Positions 55,224 to 64,000 of a DNA stretch of 64,000 nucleotides are shown piece after piece (position 1 is the first letter of the stretch; each line of letters starts with the position of its first letter). Location: NCBI GenBank assembly GCA_965235975.1, contig CBDDZZ010000002.1, forward strand, positions 277,471-341,470, read 5' to 3'. Below the pieces are notes generated by a model, which was not told the DNA's origin, did no database searches, and worked only from the letters and a program-made list of their open reading frames with translations. Made by a program: the position numbers and the translations under genes. The stretch is from Fontibacterium oligotrophicum (lineage in GTDB: Bacteria; Pseudomonadota; Alphaproteobacteria; Pelagibacterales; Pelagibacteraceae).

Positions 55224-56243
55224 TTAATTTTTACTTTTATCAACGAGCTTATTTTTGCCAATCCAAGGCATCATGGCTCTAAGTTTCTCACCAACTTTTT
55301 CTATTGGATGATCGGACAATTCTTTTCTCATTCTTAAGAAATTCTTTTGACCAATTTTATTTTCATCCATCCAAAGTTTAGTAAATTTTCCAGATTGAAT
55401 ATCTTTTAAGACCTCTTTCATTCTATCTTTAGTTTTGTCATCTATAATTTTAGGTCCTGAAATATACTCTCCATATTCAGCAGTATTTGAAATTGAATAA
55501 TTCATATTAGCAATTCCACCCTCATAAATTAAATCAACAATTAATTTTACTTCGTGTAAACATTCAAAATATGCCATCTCAGGGGTATATCCAGCTTCAA
55601 CTAAAGTTTCATAACCCTTTTTAATTAATTCAACTAAACCTCCGCATAAAACAGCTTGTTCTCCAAATAAATCTGTTTCGCACTCTTCTCTAAATGTTGT
55701 CTCAATAATTCCAGACTTTCCACCGCCAATAGCGCTTGCATAAGATAAGGCGAGATCTCTCGCTTTACCTGATCCATCCTGATGAACAGCCATTAGGCAT
55801 GGTACTCCACCCCCTTTTTGAAATTCGCTTCTAACTAAATGACCAGGTCCCTTTGGTGCAATCATAAAAACATCTAAATCTTTTCGTGCACTAATAAGAT
55901 CAAAATGAATATTTAAGCCGTGAGCAAATGCTAAGGTTGTTCCCTGTCTCATTCTTTGTTCAATATGATTTTTGTAAATTTGCGATTGTAATTCATCAGG
56001 AGTTAAGATCATTGCAACATCAGCCCACTCTGCAGCGTCTGACAAACTCATAACTTTTAATCCACTAGCTTCTACTTTTTTACGACTTGGAGAATCTTCT
56101 CTTAAAGCAACAACAAGTTCCTTAACTCCACTATCTTTTAAATTTAAAGCATGTGCATGTCCTTGACTTCCAAAACCAAAAATTGCAACTTTTTTATTTT
56201 TAATTAAATTTTGATTGGTATCTTTTTCGTAAAAAATTTTCAT
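55224..56243 (-). CDS. ilvC: Ketol-acid reductoisomerase
   Basis: A 339-residue class I (short) enzyme that isomerises and reduces acetolactate with NADPH. Motifs: VAIFGFGSQGHAHALNLKDSG, VALREDSPSRKK (nucleotide-specificity loop), FAHGLNIHF, APKGPGHLVR, EEECETDLFGEQAVLCGGL-type REECETDLFGEQAVLCGG and SISNTAEYGEY. It overlaps ilvN by four bases. Confidence 0.97.
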   Translation of the reverse strand: MKIFYEKDTNQNLIKNKKVAIFGFGSQGHAHALNLKDSGVKELVVALREDSPSRKKVEASGLKVMSLSDAAEWADVAMILTPDELQSQIYKNHIEQRMRQGTTLAFAHGLNIHFDLISARKDLDVFMIAPKGPGHLVRSEFQKGGGVPCLMAVHQDGSGKARDLALSYASAIGGGKSGIIETTFREECETDLFGEQAVLCGGLVELIKKGYETLVEAGYTPEMAYFECLHEVKLIVDLIYEGGIANMNYSISNTAEYGEYISGPKIIDDKTKDRMKEVLKDIQSGKFTKLWMDENKIGQKNFLRMRKELSDHPIEKVGEKLRAMMPWIGKNKLVDKSKN

Positions 56244-56806
56244 ATAACTCTTCCTTTGTTTGCCTCAGTTATTTCTGCTCCTTTTGCCATTGCTAAAGGA
56301 CCAGTTCTTGCAACGCTTGCAACTCCGTAAGGTTTTAACTTCTTAATAAAACTATCTATTTCCCGTCTTGTTGAATGAAATTCTACAATAAAAGAAGTAT
56401 CTGTTGTATCAAGATATTCCGCTTTATAAGAATTGCAAATTTCTTTAGCTTTTTCAAGATTTTTTTTGTCAGATATAATTTTTACTAAAGCTAACTCTCT
56501 GAAAATAGACTTATCATCAACAGGAAAAGAAGCGACTTTATAAACTGGAATAAGTTTTAGTAATTGAGCTTTAATTTGTTCTATGACTGAATTTGTTCCA
56601 TTCGTTGCGATGGTAATTCTAGATATATTTTTTTCATCATCTACCTGCGCAACTGCCAATGACTCAATATTGTAACCTCGTCCTGAAAATAGACCTGAAA
56701 CTCTTGCTAATACACCCGCTTCATTATCCACCCAGACAACCATAATATGTCTTTCAATTTCCTCTGCTTTTGTAGGCTCTGAATATGCGGATAATGGTTT
56801 TTTCAT
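56240..56806 (-). CDS. ilvN: Acetolactate synthase small (regulatory) subunit
   Basis: A 188-residue protein with an N-terminal ACT domain (IMVVWVDNEAGVLARVSGLF, SGRGYNIESLAV, then SRITIATNG) and a C-terminal domain with SFIVEFHSTRREIDSFIKKL. It binds IlvB and makes it sensitive to valine. It overlaps both ilvB and ilvC by four bases. Confidence 0.96.
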   Translation of the reverse strand: MKKPLSAYSEPTKAEEIERHIMVVWVDNEAGVLARVSGLFSGRGYNIESLAVAQVDDEKNISRITIATNGTNSVIEQIKAQLLKLIPVYKVASFPVDDKSIFRELALVKIISDKKNLEKAKEICNSYKAEYLDTTDTSFIVEFHSTRREIDSFIKKLKPYGVASVARTGPLAMAKGAEITEANKGRVI

Positions 56807-58566
56807 ACTAATACTTTTCCTGCTTTAGAAATTTTATTCTCTTTCTCATCCTCTGGATTTAAGATCATTTCATTGTGAGCTTTTCCTGAAGGTATCATTG
56901 GAAAGCAGTTTTCAACTTTATCTACAACGCAATCAAAGAGAACTGGTTTATCTGATTTAATCATTTGTTTAATTTTTAAATCTAATTCATCAGGAGTTGT
57001 TGCTCTAATTCCAACAGCCCCATAAGCTTCTGCAAGTTTAACAAAATCTGGCAAAGCTTCTGTATAACTTTCTGCGTAATTCTTTTCATGTAATAACTCT
57101 TGCCACTGTCTAACCATTCCCATGTATTGATTATTTATGATAAATATTTTGACTGGAAGTCTATATTGAACTGCAGTGGACAACTCTTGGATATTCATCA
57201 AAATTGAAGCTTCGCCTGCAATATCAACAACTAATTTTCCAGGATTTGCCAGTTGAACACCAATTGCAGCGGGAAGACCAAAACCCATTGTTCCAAGACC
57301 TCCTGAAGTCATCCATCTTTTTGGTTTTTTAAATTTATAATATTGAGCAGCCCACATTTGATGCTGGCCTACTTCAGTTGTAATAAAAGTATCCTGATTT
57401 TTTGTTAATTGATACAATCTTTCAATTGCATATTGTGGTTTAATAGTTTTTTTTCCTTGAACAAATGCTAAACAATTTTTTTCTCTCCATTTATTAATTT
57501 GCTTCCACCATTGACTAATATTTTCTTTATTTGAATTTTTAAAATTTGGATATTTTTTCTTTAAAACTGTTAATAATTTATTTAAAACATTTTCAACATC
57601 ACCAACAATTGCATGATCAACTTTTATTATTTTATTTATAGATGACGGATCAATATCAATATGAATTTTTTTAGATGTTGGTGAAAATTTATCTATTTTG
57701 CCTGTAATTCTGTCATCAAAACGAGCTCCGATATTTATCATCAAATCACAATCATGCATGGCATTATTTGCCTCATACGTTCCATGCATTCCAAGCATTC
57801 CAATAAATTGTTGATCATCTCCTGGAAAAGCTCCTAATCCTTGTAATGTTGAAGTGATGGGAAAACCTGTCATACGAACTAAATCTTCTAGTAACGCTGA
57901 GGCTTTATCTCCAGAGTTTACAACTCCTCCACCAGAATAGATGATTGGTTTTTTTGATTTATAAATTAAATCGATAATTTTATCTAATTCAGAAACATTA
58001 ATCTCTGTCGTAACTTTATTTATTTTTTGAATTACATCTTCTTTTTTTACATACTCTGTTTTTTGAAACTGAATATCTTTTGGAATATCAACTAAAACTG
58101 GTCCTGGTCTTCCACTAGTCGCTATATGAAATGCTTTATGCATAATCATTGGAAGATCTTTAATATTTTTTACTAACCAATTATGTTTTGTGCACGGTCG
58201 TGTAATGCCTGTGGTATCACACTCTTGAAAAGCATCTGTTCCAATTAAATGAGTTGGAACTTGACCAGTTACACAGACTAATGGAATTGAGTCCATGTAA
58301 GCATCTGTTAGTGCTGTGACCATATTTGTTGCTCCAGGACCTGAGGTAACTAAAACAACTCCTGGCTTACCTGATGATCTTGCATAACCCTCTGCTGCAT
58401 GCCCTGCTCCTTGCTCGTGTCTGACAAGAATATGTTTAATTTTTTTATGATTTTTTAATTCATCATATAATGGAAGAATGGCGCCCCCTGGATAACCAAA
58501 AATATATTCAACGCCATGATCGGCAAAAGCTTTAAATACGATTTCTGCTCCAGTTATTTGTGACAT
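56803..58566 (-). CDS. ilvB: Acetolactate synthase large subunit
   Basis: A ThDP/FAD enzyme forming acetolactate from pyruvate. Motifs: YIFGYPGGAILPLYDELK, RHEQGAGHAAEGYARSSGKP, VTSGPGATNMVTALTDAYMD, MTSGGLGTMGFGLPAAIGVQ and the ThDP region VVDIAGEASILMNIQEL. The ATG at 58566 (MSQITGAEIVF), preceded by a GGAAA ribosome site, is preferred over a TTG 21 bases upstream; this gives 587 residues. In the ThDP motif the usual GDG(S) Gly-Asp-Gly reads AGEAS, to be compared with relatives. Confidence 0.96.
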   Translation of the reverse strand: MSQITGAEIVFKAFADHGVEYIFGYPGGAILPLYDELKNHKKIKHILVRHEQGAGHAAEGYARSSGKPGVVLVTSGPGATNMVTALTDAYMDSIPLVCVTGQVPTHLIGTDAFQECDTTGITRPCTKHNWLVKNIKDLPMIMHKAFHIATSGRPGPVLVDIPKDIQFQKTEYVKKEDVIQKINKVTTEINVSELDKIIDLIYKSKKPIIYSGGGVVNSGDKASALLEDLVRMTGFPITSTLQGLGAFPGDDQQFIGMLGMHGTYEANNAMHDCDLMINIGARFDDRITGKIDKFSPTSKKIHIDIDPSSINKIIKVDHAIVGDVENVLNKLLTVLKKKYPNFKNSNKENISQWWKQINKWREKNCLAFVQGKKTIKPQYAIERLYQLTKNQDTFITTEVGQHQMWAAQYYKFKKPKRWMTSGGLGTMGFGLPAAIGVQLANPGKLVVDIAGEASILMNIQELSTAVQYRLPVKIFIINNQYMGMVRQWQELLHEKNYAESYTEALPDFVKLAEAYGAVGIRATTPDELDLKIKQMIKSDKPVLFDCVVDKVENCFPMIPSGKAHNEMILNPEDEKENKISKAGKVLV

Positions 58567-58609
58567 ATAAATTTTCCGAAAATTCAATCTAAACTAGTTA
58601 AATTAACGG

Positions 58610-59530
58610 TCAAGATGAAGTAACTAATTTTACAATTTTTTTTGTTAAAATATCAAAATTAGGGTGAAAAATACTAATCCAGTCTTTCATATGCCCCCTA
58701 AACCAAGTTCTTTGTCTTTTTACATATCTTCTTGTTCTTATAAAAGTTTCTTCAAAAGCTTGCTCTATGAAAATTTTTTTATCAAGATATTTTTTAATCT
58801 GTTCTATTCCTAAAATTTTATTAGCAGGTAAAGTTTTATCTACTTTCAATTTATAAAATTTTTTAACTTCACCAACTGCATTGAGTTCGAACATTTTTTT
58901 AAGACGTAATCTAAGTAACTTATGTAAAAAATTATTTTCAGGATTAATATATATTTTTATAAATCGATAATTACCAAAGTCATTTTTATTATATTTTTGC
59001 CACTCAAATAAAGATTTTTTTGTAAAAACCATAACTTCATAAGCTCTAATTAACCTATGTGTATCATTTTGTTTTATCCTATTCTCAACTAAAGGATCTA
59101 ATTTTATAAGCAAATTATAAAATTTATCATTTCCTAATTTCTTATTTAATTTCCTTGCTTTTGCTCTAATAGAATCTGGAATTTTTGGAATATTAGAAAT
59201 GCCTTCAGTTAATAATTTAAAATATAATCCTGTTCCACCAACAAAAATCGGTGTCTTTTTTTTATTTAAAATTTTTTTTAAATTTAATTTAACTTTCTTA
59301 AGCCATTCACCAGCTGAAAAATTATTTTTTACAGAAATATTACCATAAAGATAATGTGTAATATTAAAAATTTTTTCTGGTCTAGCTGATAGAATTTTAA
59401 TTTCCTTATAAACTTGCATGCTATCAGCATTAATAATTTCACCATTTATTTTTTTAGCAAGTCTTATGGCAATTTCTGATTTACCAGAACCAGTGGGTCC
59501 TGCGATAAGAATAATTTTTTGCATTGGCAA
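58610..59530 (-). CDS. miaA: tRNA dimethylallyltransferase
   Basis: MiaA prenylates A37 of tRNAs that read UNN codons. The 306-residue protein has the P-loop IAGPTGSGKSEIAIRLAKK, NADSMQVYKEIKILSARP, VGGTGLYFKLLTEGISNIP, DTHRLIRAYEV and, near the C-terminus, RRYVKRQRTWFR. It lies between the degP-like gene and ilvB. Confidence 0.95.
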   Translation of the reverse strand: MPMQKIILIAGPTGSGKSEIAIRLAKKINGEIINADSMQVYKEIKILSARPEKIFNITHYLYGNISVKNNFSAGEWLKKVKLNLKKILNKKKTPIFVGGTGLYFKLLTEGISNIPKIPDSIRAKARKLNKKLGNDKFYNLLIKLDPLVENRIKQNDTHRLIRAYEVMVFTKKSLFEWQKYNKNDFGNYRFIKIYINPENNFLHKLLRLRLKKMFELNAVGEVKKFYKLKVDKTLPANKILGIEQIKKYLDKKIFIEQAFEETFIRTRRYVKRQRTWFRGHMKDWISIFHPNFDILTKKIVKLVTSS

Positions 59531-59533
59531 AAA

Positions 59534-60964
59534 TTATTTAATTTTTACACCAATAAATTTACTTTGATTGTTGCTATCAAAAATTGTCAACAAAATAGAA
59601 TTTGTATTTTTTCTTATTTCTTTTTTAAACTGATCTTCAAAATTTTTTATATCTATTACAGGAGCATTACCAACTGCAGTAATCACTTCACCCTCTTGAA
59701 TAGGTAGTAATGCAAGTGGACCATCTCCTTTTATTTCTAAAATCAAAACACCTTTTTTATCTTTTAGAGTCGGTCTTTTTTCAACGTCTTCGTTAGTAAT
59801 ATTTCTAATTTTTATTCCAAGCTCTTTTATAGATACTGAGGTTGGGCTTGATTGCCTGTTATTTTCTCTTCTGCTCTCAACTGTCTCTTCAAGTCTTGCA
59901 ACTTTTATATTTCTTGAAATTATTTGTTTATTTCTCCATATTTTTACATCAACATTTTTTCCAATTGGAGTTTCAGCTACAATTTTTTGAAGTCTTCTGT
60001 AGTTTTCAACTTTAATATTATTAAACTCAAGTATTACATCTCCTGCAAGAATGCCTGCTTTATTTGCAGGTCCATCAGTTGCAGCGCTAGAAATTAAAGC
60101 TCCTTCAATATTTTTTAGTCCAAGACTGTCTGCTATCTCTTTTGTAACTTCCTGTATTCTAACTCCAATATATCCTCTCTTAATTTCTCCAGTATTAATT
60201 ATTTGATCAATTACATTTTTTGCAAGATTGGATGGAATTGCAAAACCTATTCCAACTGATCCGCCAGAATTAGATAAGATTGCACTATTTATTCCAACAA
60301 CTTCTCCTTTTAAATTAAATAGAGGTCCTCCTGAATTTCCAACATTAATGGCTGCATCTGTTTGAATAAAATCATCATATCTACCAAGACTTATGTCTCT
60401 ATTACGCGCTGAAATAATTCCAGCGGTCACTGTTCCGCCTAATCCAAAAGGATTTCCGATTGCAACTACCCAATCTCCAACTCTTGCCTTATCAGAGTCT
60501 CCAAAGGATACTGCTTTTAAAGTATCTTTGGTTGTTATTTTAATGACAGCAATATCGCTTGTAGGATCTGTTCCTAAAACTTTTGCCTCATATTCTTTCC
60601 CATTTGTTAACTTTACAAAAATTCCTTCAGCACTTTGTATGACATGATTATTAGTAATTATAATCCCCGCTTTATCAATTATAAAACCAGAACCTAGAGC
60701 CTGTGATTTTCTTTTTTGTGGACTACCACTGCCTCTATCAAAATCTTTAAATAAATCTTCAAAAGGATGTCCTGGTGGAAATTGAAATGGAAAAGGATTT
60801 TGAGTTCTTGTCTCTACGACTCTTGTTGCTGAAATATTCACAACTGAAGGCGTTAATTTTTCAACAAGATCTGCAAACGAATTTGGAACTTCTTTTGAAT
60901 TTAAATTTGAAATTAATAAAATATTAAAAAATATAATTAGTATAAAATTTTTAAAACTTTTCAT
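59534..60964 (-). CDS. Do/DegP-family periplasmic serine protease
   Basis: A 476-residue HtrA protease/chaperone. After a signal peptide (ILIIFFNILLISNLNSK) it has the catalytic His in IITNNHVIQSAEGIFV, the Asp in DPTSDIAVIKI and the Ser in NVGNSGGPLFNLKGEVVGIN, then two PDZ domains (GYIGVRIQEVTKEIADSLGL and a second at the end with GPLALLPIQEGEVITAV). It degrades damaged envelope proteins. It follows hflKC and the DUF2065 gene, the usual alphaproteobacterial order. Confidence 0.94.
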   Translation of the reverse strand: MKSFKNFILIIFFNILLISNLNSKEVPNSFADLVEKLTPSVVNISATRVVETRTQNPFPFQFPPGHPFEDLFKDFDRGSGSPQKRKSQALGSGFIIDKAGIIITNNHVIQSAEGIFVKLTNGKEYEAKVLGTDPTSDIAVIKITTKDTLKAVSFGDSDKARVGDWVVAIGNPFGLGGTVTAGIISARNRDISLGRYDDFIQTDAAINVGNSGGPLFNLKGEVVGINSAILSNSGGSVGIGFAIPSNLAKNVIDQIINTGEIKRGYIGVRIQEVTKEIADSLGLKNIEGALISSAATDGPANKAGILAGDVILEFNNIKVENYRRLQKIVAETPIGKNVDVKIWRNKQIISRNIKVARLEETVESRRENNRQSSPTSVSIKELGIKIRNITNEDVEKRPTLKDKKGVLILEIKGDGPLALLPIQEGEVITAVGNAPVIDIKNFEDQFKKEIRKNTNSILLTIFDSNNQSKFIGVKIK

Positions 60965-61152
60965 TAAAATTTTTTTATAAAAGCTATTATTATAAATCCT
61001 ATAATAGCAAAAATAAGTCCTCCAACCCTTAATTTTTGTTCTGATAAATCCTTCATAGAATTTAACATTTTTTTCATTCCGCCTGGAAAAATTGTATAAA
61101 GTAATCCTTCGATAAACAGCAATAAACCGATTGCTGTAAAAATCTCATTCAT
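60964..61152 (-). CDS. DUF2065 family membrane protein
   Basis: A 62-residue protein with two membrane helices, TAIGLLLFIEGLLYTIFPGG and VGGLIFAIIGFIIIAF, joined by MKKMLNSMKDLSEQKLR. This is the DUF2065 pattern, a small protein encoded beside hflC in many Proteobacteria. Function unknown; it shares one base with the degP-like gene and lies three bases after hflC, so it is likely co-expressed with the FtsH-modulating HflKC complex. Confidence 0.85.
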   Translation of the reverse strand: MNEIFTAIGLLLFIEGLLYTIFPGGMKKMLNSMKDLSEQKLRVGGLIFAIIGFIIIAFIKKF

Positions 61153-61155
61153 TTA

Positions 61156-62046
61156 TTACTTTTTTCTTAATATCTTATTTAGTCCAGACTCACCAAAATA
61201 TCTAAAAAATTCACTGTCGGGGGAAAGGACTAATGATGTCTCGCTACCACTTATTAAAGATTTTTCATAAGACTGCATGGCTCTGTAAAAACTAAAAAAC
61301 TCAGGATCTCTTCCAAAAGCATCTGCAAATATTTTATTTCTTTGTCCATCACCCTCTCCTCTTAAAATTTGTGATTTTTTTCTTGCCTCTGCTAATAAAA
61401 TTGTAGCTTCTTTATCAGCTGTAGATTTTATAGTTTGACCTAACTCAAAACCTTCTGCTCTAAATTCTTTAGCCTCTCTTGTTCGCTCTGTTTGCATTCT
61501 CTTGAAAATTGCCTCGCTATTTGCAGTTGGAAGATCAGCTCTTTTAATACGAACATCAATAACATTAATTCCAAAATCCTTAGCTTCTTCAGCTACATCT
61601 TTAGTAATTTGGTCCATTAATTTTGTTCTGTTTGTTGAGATTAAACTTATTAAATTTTCTTTACCTAAAACTCCTCTAATTTTAGCATTAATAATTGAGG
61701 ATAGTCTTGATTGAGCAACTCTTTCGTTACCAACTGAGATATAAAATTTTAAAGGATCAACTATTATAAATTTTGCATAAGCATCAACAATTATTCTTTT
61801 TTGATCTAATGCTATAACTTCTTCTGCAGGCGCATCAATGTCTAAAACTCGTTTGTCAAGCATTTGAACGTTTTGAAGCAAAGGGATTTTCCAATAAAGT
61901 CCTGCATCTTTATATACTTGCTTTGGATTTCCTAATTGCAAAACTATAGCTTGCTGGGTCTCTTTAACGATAAAGAAAGTTGAGTAAATTAAAAGCCCGA
62001 TAAGAGCAATTGCAAAAATTCCAATTTTTAAAATTTTATCAGACAT
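61156..62046 (-). CDS. hflC: FtsH modulator HflC
   Basis: A 296-residue SPFH/band-7 protein anchored by an N-terminal helix (IFAIALIGLLIYSTFFIV). Family motifs: VKETQQAIVLQLGNPKQVYK, IDAPAEEVIALDQKRIIVDA, DVRIKRADLPTANSEAIFKR and MQTERTREAKEFRAEG. It forms a large ring with HflK around FtsH. It shares one base with hflK. Confidence 0.95.
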   Translation of the reverse strand: MSDKILKIGIFAIALIGLLIYSTFFIVKETQQAIVLQLGNPKQVYKDAGLYWKIPLLQNVQMLDKRVLDIDAPAEEVIALDQKRIIVDAYAKFIIVDPLKFYISVGNERVAQSRLSSIINAKIRGVLGKENLISLISTNRTKLMDQITKDVAEEAKDFGINVIDVRIKRADLPTANSEAIFKRMQTERTREAKEFRAEGFELGQTIKSTADKEATILLAEARKKSQILRGEGDGQRNKIFADAFGRDPEFFSFYRAMQSYEKSLISGSETSLVLSPDSEFFRYFGESGLNKILRKK

Positions 62047-63186
62047 TAGTTTTTAACTTCAGTTTTTTTTTGCTGTGCGTCTAAATTTTTCTTAAGCTCA
62101 GGTAATGGTAAATAAGGCACAACTCCAGATCCTGATTGTTTATCTATAATAATTTTATTCACTCCAGATAAAACTTTTTCCATAGTCTCGAGGTACATTC
62201 TTTCTTGTGTCACTACTTTAGCTTTTGCATATTCATTATAAATTGCAATAAACCTACTTGCTTCACCCTCCGCTTGTGCAACTACCTCTCTTTTATATGC
62301 TTCTGCATCTTGAATTATTTTTGCAGCCTCTCCTCGCGCTCTTGGAATAATATCATTTGCATAGGCTTGCGCTTCATTTTGTGATCGCTCTTTATCAGCC
62401 TTTGCAGCCTGAACATCTCTAAAAGAATCTATAACTTGCGCAGGTGGATCAGATTTTTGTGCTTGAACTTGCGTAATTTCAATTCCAGCATTGTAAGAGT
62501 CTAATATCTGTTGCATAATTTTTTGTGTTTCATTCTCAATCTCTGCTCTACCTTGAGTTAGAATTACTTGTATTTTTTTTCTTGCAATAATTTCTCGCAT
62601 TGCGGTTTCGGCAACTGTTTTAATAGTATCTAATTGGGTTTTGAATATTAAAAAGATATTTACTTGCATCTTTAATAACCCAAAATACAGAATAATTTAT
62701 ATCAACAATATTTTCATCCCCTGTTAACATAGCACTTTCATCTTTAATATCGTTTACTGAACCTCTCGCGCTATCACCAGAAGATCTAAAGCCAATATCT
62801 ACTCTATTTACCCGAGTAACTTTTGGAGTCATCACTGACTCAATTGGAAACGGCAGATGATAATTCAAACCTGGTTGGGTCATGTTAGTATATTTACCAA
62901 ATCTTAAAACAACACCTTGCTCATCTGCATCCACTCTATAAAATCCACTTAATGCCCAAACAGCAATTGCACCAATTATAAAAAGAGCGATTGGTTTTTT
63001 TGCATCTGGTGTTTTTGATGAACCGCCGAATATATTTTTAATTCCATCTTGAAATTTTTTTGCTAAATCCTCCATATCTACTGAGGAATTATCAGGACCA
63101 GGCTGCTTATTGTTTTTTGAAGGTGAACCCCAAGGAGATTCTCTCTTTAAAATATCTTTACTATTATTAGTCTCGATTAATGACAT
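62046..63186 (-). CDS. hflK: FtsH modulator HflK (one +1 frame break)
   Basis: The partner of HflC. The first frame has a Gly/Pro/Asn-rich cytoplasmic N-terminus, one membrane helix (KKPIALFIIGAIAVWALSGF), VDADEQGVVLRFGKYTNMTQ and LTGDENIVDINYSVFWVI. It leaves frame near 62631 (ATT-A-GAT); dropping one A continues DTIKTVAETAMREI and the coiled coil with NAGIEITQVQAQKSDPPAQV. Repaired length is 379 residues, normal for HflK. It is divergent from mrp. Confidence 0.94.
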
Positions 63187-63256
63187 ATTATTTTTAAAAT
63201 TTGGCTAATTAATATAGGTTTAAATGGGTATTTAAAAGTAAATTACAATAGAAGAT

Positions 63257-64000
63257 ATGAGTGAAAAAGACGCAAATTTAAGCAAAAAATTTATAGACCA
63301 AATTACCCCAAAAACTCTATTTAAAAAAAATAAAATTAATGGAGTTAAAAAAATTATTGCCATCTCCAGTGGCAAGGGTGGTGTTGGAAAATCAACAATT
63401 GCTGTAAATCTTGCAATCGCACTTAAAAACTTAAAATATAATGTAGGTATTTTAGATGCTGATATTTATGGCCCCTCTATTCCTAAAATGATGGGAATTT
63501 TAGAAAAACCAAAAAGTGAGGATGGAGTAAATTTAATTCCAATAAAAAAATTTAATATTCAATGTATGTCCATTGGCTTTATGATTTCAGAAGATACTCC
63601 CATGATCTGGAGAGGCCCTATGGTTTCAAGTACTATTAAAACTTTTACTGGTAAAGTTTTATGGGAGAATATTGATTTTTTAATTATCGATATGCCTCCT
63701 GGAACTGGAGATGCCCTATTAACTTTTTCACAAGAAATAGATATTGATGGAGCGGTGATTATTACTACACCTCAAGATATTGCAATTATTGATGTAAAGA
63801 GAGGAATTGAAATGTTTAAAAAAACTAATGTTAAAATTATTGGAATAATAGAAAATATGACAAGCTTTACTTCAGGTGATGGGGTTGAACATTTTATATT
63901 TGGAAAAGATGGAGGAAAAAATATAGCAAGTAAATTTAATGTTGAACTTTTAGGACAAATTCCAATTGATATTAATCTTAGAAAAAACTCAGATGAAGGT
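63257..64000 (+). CDS. mrp: Mrp/NBP35 family Fe-S cluster carrier ATPase (partial, runs off the window)
   Basis: The first 248 codons of a P-loop ATPase involved in iron-sulfur cluster delivery. The deviant Walker A is AISSGKGGVGKSTIAVNLAI near 35-54, then GILDADIYGPSIPKMMGI, MVSSTIKTF, DFLIIDMPPGTGDALLTFSQ and VITTPQDIAIIDVKRGIEMF. Only about 34 residues precede the P-loop, so the N-terminal MIP18/DUF59 domain of many Mrp proteins is missing or divergent. The usual C-x2-C after the ENM motif reads SGDG here. The frame is open to the window end; no stop is seen. Confidence 0.92.
   Translation, partial: MSEKDANLSKKFIDQITPKTLFKKNKINGVKKIIAISSGKGGVGKSTIAVNLAIALKNLKYNVGILDADIYGPSIPKMMGILEKPKSEDGVNLIPIKKFNIQCMSIGFMISEDTPMIWRGPMVSSTIKTFTGKVLWENIDFLIIDMPPGTGDALLTFSQEIDIDGAVIITTPQDIAIIDVKRGIEMFKKTNVKIIGIIENMTSFTSGDGVEHFIFGKDGGKNIASKFNVELLGQIPIDINLRKNSDEG

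Noticed and set aside
37..63186. The split genes as true pseudogenes
   Set aside because: Both halves of each gene keep all catalytic and structural motifs, several genes are single essential genes (dxs, folE, mreB), and all breaks are single-base. They are annotated as frame-broken coding genes, not pseudogenes.
1..64000. CRISPR arrays, insertion sequences, toxin-antitoxin or defence systems
   Set aside because: No regularly spaced repeats, transposase, cas, restriction or toxin genes are visible on either strand.

Overview
This is a compact, very AT-rich stretch of an alphaproteobacterial chromosome. Gene content and order (xseB-ispA-dxs, rluD-rpoH, tolQRAB-pal-cpoB, a zapA-side cluster next to tkt-pgk-fba, efp, suhB, TrcR/DUF1013, purEK, COQ9, leuA-mreBCD, hflKC-degP) are typical of Alphaproteobacteria. 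The base composition, minimal spacers and strong C1/transport content point to a streamlined marine lineage of the SAR11/Pelagibacterales type. That placement is inference; there is no rRNA here. No prophage, insertion sequence, CRISPR array or defence island is visible, and no gap above 200 bases lacks a gene.

Layout. 1-4.3 kb: an acrylyl-CoA reductase (acuI) with a LysR regulator, a small zinc-finger protein and folE on the minus strand, then hisI, a 2OG-Fe(II) oxygenase and a DUF2237 gene on the plus strand. 4.3-9.9 kb: isoprenoid genes xseB-ispA-dxs, Sua5 and an ABC-2 exporter. 9.9-23 kb: transhydrogenase pntAA-AB-B, fhs, a livKFGHM-type importer with an extra small membrane gene, an HPP-family protein, NAD-dependent formate dehydrogenase, tRNA-Arg and rluD. 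23-40.6 kb: rpoH, then a long minus-strand run of purA, thiD, glmM, folP, ftsH, tilS, the Tol-Pal system, ybgC, a RuvC-like nuclease, yebC, ymdB, ygfA, zapA and a coiled-coil protein. 40.6-50.5 kb: tkt, pgk, class I fba, thiE, efp, suhB, an MFS carrier, rpmE, trcR, purE, purK. 50.5-64 kb: coq9, mreDCB, leuA, ilvCNB, miaA, degP, a DUF2065 protein, hflC, hflK, and the start of mrp.

Functional themes. Formate can be oxidised by FDH (NADH) or activated by Fhs to 10-formyl-THF, and the transhydrogenase links NADH and NADPH pools; folE and folP supply folate. The ilv/leu genes make branched-chain amino acids beside, but not together with, a Liv-family uptake system. Envelope integrity is covered by Tol-Pal, MreBCD, FtsH with HflKC, and DegP.

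Main anomaly. Eleven reading-frame breaks occur in ten genes, nearly all conserved housekeeping genes (lysR, folE, DUF2237, dxs twice, a small ORF after livM, rluD, fba, purK, mreB, hflK). Every one is cured by removing exactly one base (a +1 shift), and each repaired protein has family-typical length. The sites share no common motif, so residual single-base insertion errors of the read technology are the most likely cause, with programmed +1 frameshifting as a less likely alternative. Biologically the most interesting items are a phage-type RuvC-like nuclease in the ruvC position without ruvAB, a HisI lacking one usual zinc-binding cysteine, and a small membrane gene overlapping livM.
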